Below are positions 61,149-64,000 of a DNA stretch of 64,000 nt, one piece after another. The notes under the pieces are model-generated. The model saw only the letters and a list, made by a program, of their open reading frames with translations, was not told the DNA's origin and did not search any database. Made by a program: the position numbers and the translations under genes. This DNA is from [Clostridium] citroniae WAL-17108. GTDB lineage: Bacteria; Bacillota; Clostridia; Lachnospirales; Lachnospiraceae. Within the stretch, counting starts at the first letter, position 1, and the number at the start of each line of letters is the position of its first letter. The stretch spans positions 125,817-189,816 of the forward strand of contig NZ_JH376422.1 in NCBI RefSeq assembly GCF_000233455.1, read 5' to 3'.

Positions 61149-62087
61149 TTACCTATACTTTTCCCTATATTTCTTTACCAGTTCCATGCTTTGCTCCGGT
61201 GTATAAAACCGTTCACTGGAATGGATGCTGTGTTTAAACATTGTTTCGTTCCCCACCCTTTCCAGTAATTTTTTCCCATATACTTCCGGTGTGACTCCGG
61301 TACGGCTGACAAATGCTTTTGAAAAATACCGGTAATCAGAAAAGCCGCATTCCATGCAGATATCCAGCATTTTGTACCGGCCTGTGGCCATCATCTTACA
61401 TGCGGCGCTGTACCGGACCAGGTCCACATATTCGCGGAAACTCTGATGCATGGCGCTCTGGACAAAATGTGAGATATGGCTCAGTGACCGTCCCTCCCTT
61501 TCTGCAAAGTCAGACAACCGTATATTATTCTGGTAATTCATATTGACAAATTGGATCAGACGCTTCAGCCTTGCATTCTGATTCTTTTGGATCTGGCTTT
61601 GCTCCTCTGTAAGCACGCGGTAAGGAAGGTAGGATAACAGCGTATAGAGAAACAGCCGGATCTGGCTTCTGCAAAAGAATTCATAAAAGGCAGGCTGTGT
61701 CAGGTACTGCCATGTCACATCAAGCAGGGTCTGCTCTATATCCTTATAGATTTCTTGCGGCAGACTGTTCACAAAATACTGGTCAAAATGGATATGTTCA
61801 AACTCCGGCACGTCCTCGGCCACCAGATCCGGCGAGATCTGGATCCCAAGCAGGGTACAGCTTTTCCCCGTGGCCTTGATCTCATGGGGCTGTTCCGAAT
61901 TCATCAGGACCATCTCCCCCTCCCGCACCGTACATCGGTCATTGCCCACCTGTACTTCCAGGTCGTCCTCCAATGCCCACATAACTTCGATATCCCGGTG
62001 AAAATGGGAGGTCCGATAATCAAGCGTATTAAAATACAGTCTTACACATTTAACAGTCTGGTGCAGGTTAATATTATGTTCGCTCAT
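61149..62087 (-). CDS. AraC-family regulator with cupin domain
   Basis: A 312-residue regulator: N-terminal cupin-type effector domain (about 15-130, HFHRDIEVMWALEDDLEV) and C-terminal AraC double helix-turn-helix (about 195-290; LSDFAEREGRSLSHISHFVQ and CGFSDYRYFSKAF). Upstream of and co-directional with the Ugp-like operon, which it probably controls. Confidence 0.93.
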   Translation of the reverse strand: MSEHNINLHQTVKCVRLYFNTLDYRTSHFHRDIEVMWALEDDLEVQVGNDRCTVREGEMVLMNSEQPHEIKATGKSCTLLGIQISPDLVAEDVPEFEHIHFDQYFVNSLPQEIYKDIEQTLLDVTWQYLTQPAFYEFFCRSQIRLFLYTLLSYLPYRVLTEEQSQIQKNQNARLKRLIQFVNMNYQNNIRLSDFAEREGRSLSHISHFVQSAMHQSFREYVDLVRYSAACKMMATGRYKMLDICMECGFSDYRYFSKAFVSRTGVTPEVYGKKLLERVGNETMFKHSIHSSERFYTPEQSMELVKKYREKYR

Positions 62088-62187
62088 TACCTTCTCCTTT
62101 TTATAAAAATATTCCCGGATCTTATTAACTTCCGTATCCGTATTTCTTTTTACATAGTAGCACGTAATGAGCCAAATCTCACTAACA

Positions 62188-63234
62188 TTAAAAATCTGCG
62201 CCCGGGTATGTCTTACTTATCCCATTTTGCTCTGAAATTTTATCACTGACAGATCCCCATACATATTGTTTCCTCAGCTTTTTTATTTCCTGTGCATGTC
62301 CGGCCAGGTCCGTGGGCGTCTCTAATATAAAGGGCAGATGACACAGACGCGGGTGGTTGATGATCCTGATGATCGTGTCCTCCCCGATGTGCCCCTCCCC
62401 TATCAGTGTATGCCGGTCCTTGTGGCTTTCCCTGACATTCATGCTGTCATTGATGTGAAATGCTTTCAGACGGTTTAATCCGATGAGACGGTCAAACTGT
62501 TCCAGCGTCTCATCCAGCCGGTCCACAATGTCATATCCCGAATCCCACATGTGGCAGGCATCCATGCAGACTCCGATGTGATCTTTTTGGGCCACCCGGT
62601 CCAGAATCTCCTTCAGTTCTTCAAACCGTTTTCCCACCTCGCTGCCTTTCCCGGACATGGTTTCCAACAGCACCGTGGTCTTCATGTCCGGGAACATCAC
62701 ATGGTTCAGCCCCTGGGCGATCTGTTCAATGGCGCTGTCCAGGGGCTGGTCCAGCCGGCTGCCCGGATGAAGGTTGTACAGATTTCCCGGCATCAGTTCC
62801 ATCCGCTGCAGGTCCTCCCCCATCATCCGGGCGGAAAGCTCTCTCAAATGCCGGCTTGACGAACAGAGATTCAGCGTATACGGAGCATGGGCTATAAACG
62901 GTCCAAATCCATGCATTTGCAAAATATCCAGGAATGTCTCGATCTCTCCCGGTTTTAACTCCTTTGCCCTGGCTCCCCGGGGATTGCGGATGAACATCTG
63001 GAATGTATTTGCGCCGATTTGGACCGCGTCCTTTGCCAAAGCGGCGTACCCCTTGGCAACTGAAAGATGGGTTCCGATTGATAATTCGTTTATGCATATT
63101 TCGCTGGCCGGCGTTTCGCTGGCCGGCGTTTCGCTGACCGGTGTTTCGCTGGCCGGCGTTTCGCTGGCCGGTGTTTCGTAAGTCAATGTCTCATGTTCCT
63201 TACAATGTTTTTTGCACCTATTATAATTTTTCAT
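62188..63234 (-). CDS. nfo: Deoxyribonuclease IV (AP endonuclease) with repeat-built N-terminal extension
   Basis: A 348-residue enzyme, about 60 longer than usual. The TIM barrel from residue about 50 has the family blocks: IGTHLSVAKGY, AHAPYTLNL, ETMSGKGSEVG, GVCMDACHMWDSGYD and AFHINDSM. It cleaves DNA beside abasic sites. The first about 48 residues contain an odd Cys/His/Lys start (RCKKHCKEHE) and then five Glu-Thr-Pro-Ala-Ser units from a 15-bp repeat. No Met codon exists between the extension and the barrel start, so the extension appears genuine. Confidence 0.93.
   Translation of the reverse strand: MKNYNRCKKHCKEHETLTYETPASETPASETPVSETPASETPASEICINELSIGTHLSVAKGYAALAKDAVQIGANTFQMFIRNPRGARAKELKPGEIETFLDILQMHGFGPFIAHAPYTLNLCSSSRHLRELSARMMGEDLQRMELMPGNLYNLHPGSRLDQPLDSAIEQIAQGLNHVMFPDMKTTVLLETMSGKGSEVGKRFEELKEILDRVAQKDHIGVCMDACHMWDSGYDIVDRLDETLEQFDRLIGLNRLKAFHINDSMNVRESHKDRHTLIGEGHIGEDTIIRIINHPRLCHLPFILETPTDLAGHAQEIKKLRKQYVWGSVSDKISEQNGISKTYPGADF
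63101..63175. repeat. 15-bp in-frame tandem repeat in nfo
   Basis: Five 15-bp units of TCGCTGGCCGGCGTT (63101, 63116, 63131, 63146, 63161; copies 3 and 5 with substitutions). Each encodes Glu-Thr-Pro-Ala/Val-Ser in the N-terminal extension of the endonuclease. Confidence 0.95.
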
Positions 63235-63271
63235 ATTGATATTATCTTTCTTAAAAGCTCAATTATGTATA

Positions 63272-63311
63272 TAAAAAACATTCCCGGCCAGGAAGAATCC
63301 TTACCGGGAAT
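63272..63311 (-). terminator. Terminator after the duplicated-domain gene
   Basis: On the minus strand ATTCCCGG and CCGGGAAT form a perfect eight-base stem with inner AGG/CCT, followed by GTTTTTTATA. It lies 16 bases after the end of the gene at 63328. Confidence 0.85.
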
Positions 63312-63327
63312 AAATATTTATACTCTT

Positions 63328-63915
63328 TTAAATCAGTTGAATCCTGTACGCGGTCGTCTGCGGTGGAATACTTGCCGTCATAAAATTGGCATGGGTGATC
63401 CTGGCCATCTGGCCGGGCCGGAGGGAATGGATACTGATAGGTCTCCCTGCCCGGTCTGTGATCGGCGTGGTGCTTGGAACACTGAACCTGATCTGGCTGT
63501 TTATATCACCGCGGTTTCCAGTGTAAATAAAGCCATTGCATGCATCCACATCCACAATCCGGTCTGTTGTCACCGAAGTCTCCTGACCCCTGCTTCGCAC
63601 AACAATCATAAACGCATTGGATTGAGGCGGGATACTTCTTGTCATGCGGGAAGAAAAAACGGCATTGATCCACATTCCCGGCTGAATCCGGCACAGGCCC
63701 ACACTCTGTCCAAAAGAATTTATAATAACTGTATTTCTGTTTATGTTCAGCTGTAGGGTCTGGATGGAAACCATTTGTCCGGCTTCCGGCATGGAATAAG
63801 AGATCAATATGGTTCCGTTTGAATTGTTGGTACAGGAGCTGTCCTCCACAAATGCATTATCAATACGCAGGGCATTTCCCTGCCGGACGATGGTTCCTCT
63901 GGGGTCGTTGTTCAT
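63328..63915 (-). CDS. Internally duplicated protein of unknown function
   Basis: A 195-residue protein of no family I recognise. It contains two related parts: LCRIQPGMWINAVFSSRMTR-SIPPQSNAFMIVV near the middle and LRPGQMARITHANFMTASIP-PQTTAYRIQLI at the end, each preceded by a strand-rich stretch. The shared core is G-M/Q, a strand, then S-IPPQ-x-x-A. No signal peptide or membrane segment. ATG follows AAGGAT. A TATAAT box lies at 63950-63945 on the minus strand. The remaining bases to 64000 hold nothing else I can support. Confidence 0.7.
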   Translation of the reverse strand: MNNDPRGTIVRQGNALRIDNAFVEDSSCTNNSNGTILISYSMPEAGQMVSIQTLQLNINRNTVIINSFGQSVGLCRIQPGMWINAVFSSRMTRSIPPQSNAFMIVVRSRGQETSVTTDRIVDVDACNGFIYTGNRGDINSQIRFSVPSTTPITDRAGRPISIHSLRPGQMARITHANFMTASIPPQTTAYRIQLI

Positions 63916-64000
63916 AGCTATCCTTAACTAATACGTTGTTTACTATTATAGTATGAGGATTTTGGCAACCTGTTCCACTATACGTCATATACCCCGCCGT

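Noticed and set aside
63101..63175. Regular 15-bp repeats that might be taken for a CRISPR-like array
   Set aside because: The units are directly adjacent without spacers, too short, and in frame within an nfo gene. The same applies to the 18-bp repeat at 40314-40394.

Overview
The window looks like a chromosomal segment from a gut-type Lachnospiraceae (Clostridium cluster XIVa, in the style of Enterocloster, Hungatella or Lachnoclostridium). This is inference from gene style: purine-rich AGGAGG ribosome sites, many YesM/YesN and OmpR-type two-component pairs, several sugar ABC transporters, a GH36 alpha-galactosidase, a SleB-type spore-cortex-like hydrolase and a Bacillus-type chemotaxis set with CheC and CheD. 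No rRNA, tRNA, CRISPR array, prophage or transposase was seen.

Layout. 0-3.5 kb: a two-component system with an unusually large multi-pass kinase. 3.7-4.9 kb: a plus-strand pair, a short-chain dehydrogenase very like bacterial 3-alpha-hydroxysteroid dehydrogenase and an NTF2/ketosteroid-isomerase-fold protein. 5-13.3 kb: one long minus-strand chemotaxis operon (two divergent CheW-like proteins, CheR, CheY, a chemoreceptor, CheC, CheD, a receiver-GGDEF protein, CheA, CheW) with no CheB. 13.5-18.6 kb: a polysaccharide deacetylase, then a four-gene operon joined by ATGA overlaps (FG-GAP-like secreted protein broken by a one-base frameshift, regulator, kinase, membrane protein). 18.6-20.7 kb: an AT-richer patch with an XRE-cupin regulator diverging from a truncated sodium-symporter gene fused to the front of a LysE-type exporter. 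20.7-27 kb: MATE exporter with divergent MerR regulator, and a heterodimeric ABC exporter headed by a truncated MarR gene. 27-31.6 kb: LysR regulator, small secreted repeat protein, metallophosphoesterase, PhzF protein, SH3-SleB hydrolase. 31.7-40.3 kb: alpha-galactoside module (GH36, CUT1 transporter) with a divergent YesM/YesN pair. 40.4-48.1 kb: a ROK-controlled operon (two xylose-isomerase-like TIM barrels, Rbs-type transporter, Gfo/Idh/MocA oxidoreductase). 48.4-50.6 kb: TetR remnant, methyltransferase and a regulator carrying two GntR helix-turn-helix domains. 50.7-55 kb: chemoreceptor and an envelope locus (GT2-GtrA, small membrane protein, NAGPA-type phosphodiester glycosidase). 55-56.1 kb: a decay scar with subtilase and GAF remnants. 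56.1-62.1 kb: Ugp-like transporter with PhnP-like and PHP hydrolases and an AraC regulator. 62.2-64 kb: endonuclease IV with a repeat-built N-terminal extension, and an internally duplicated unknown protein.

Two themes cut across the window. First, short tandem repeats of 12, 15 or 18 bp recur in at least seven loci, almost all in frame and placed in linkers, tails or loops. Second, several regulators or transporters are visibly decaying (MarR, TetR, sodium symporter, subtilase, GAF, FG-GAP protein). The most testable new-function ideas are the Ugp-like transporter with two cyclic-phosphate/phosphodiester hydrolase families, the hydroxysteroid-dehydrogenase pair, and the double-GntR regulator.
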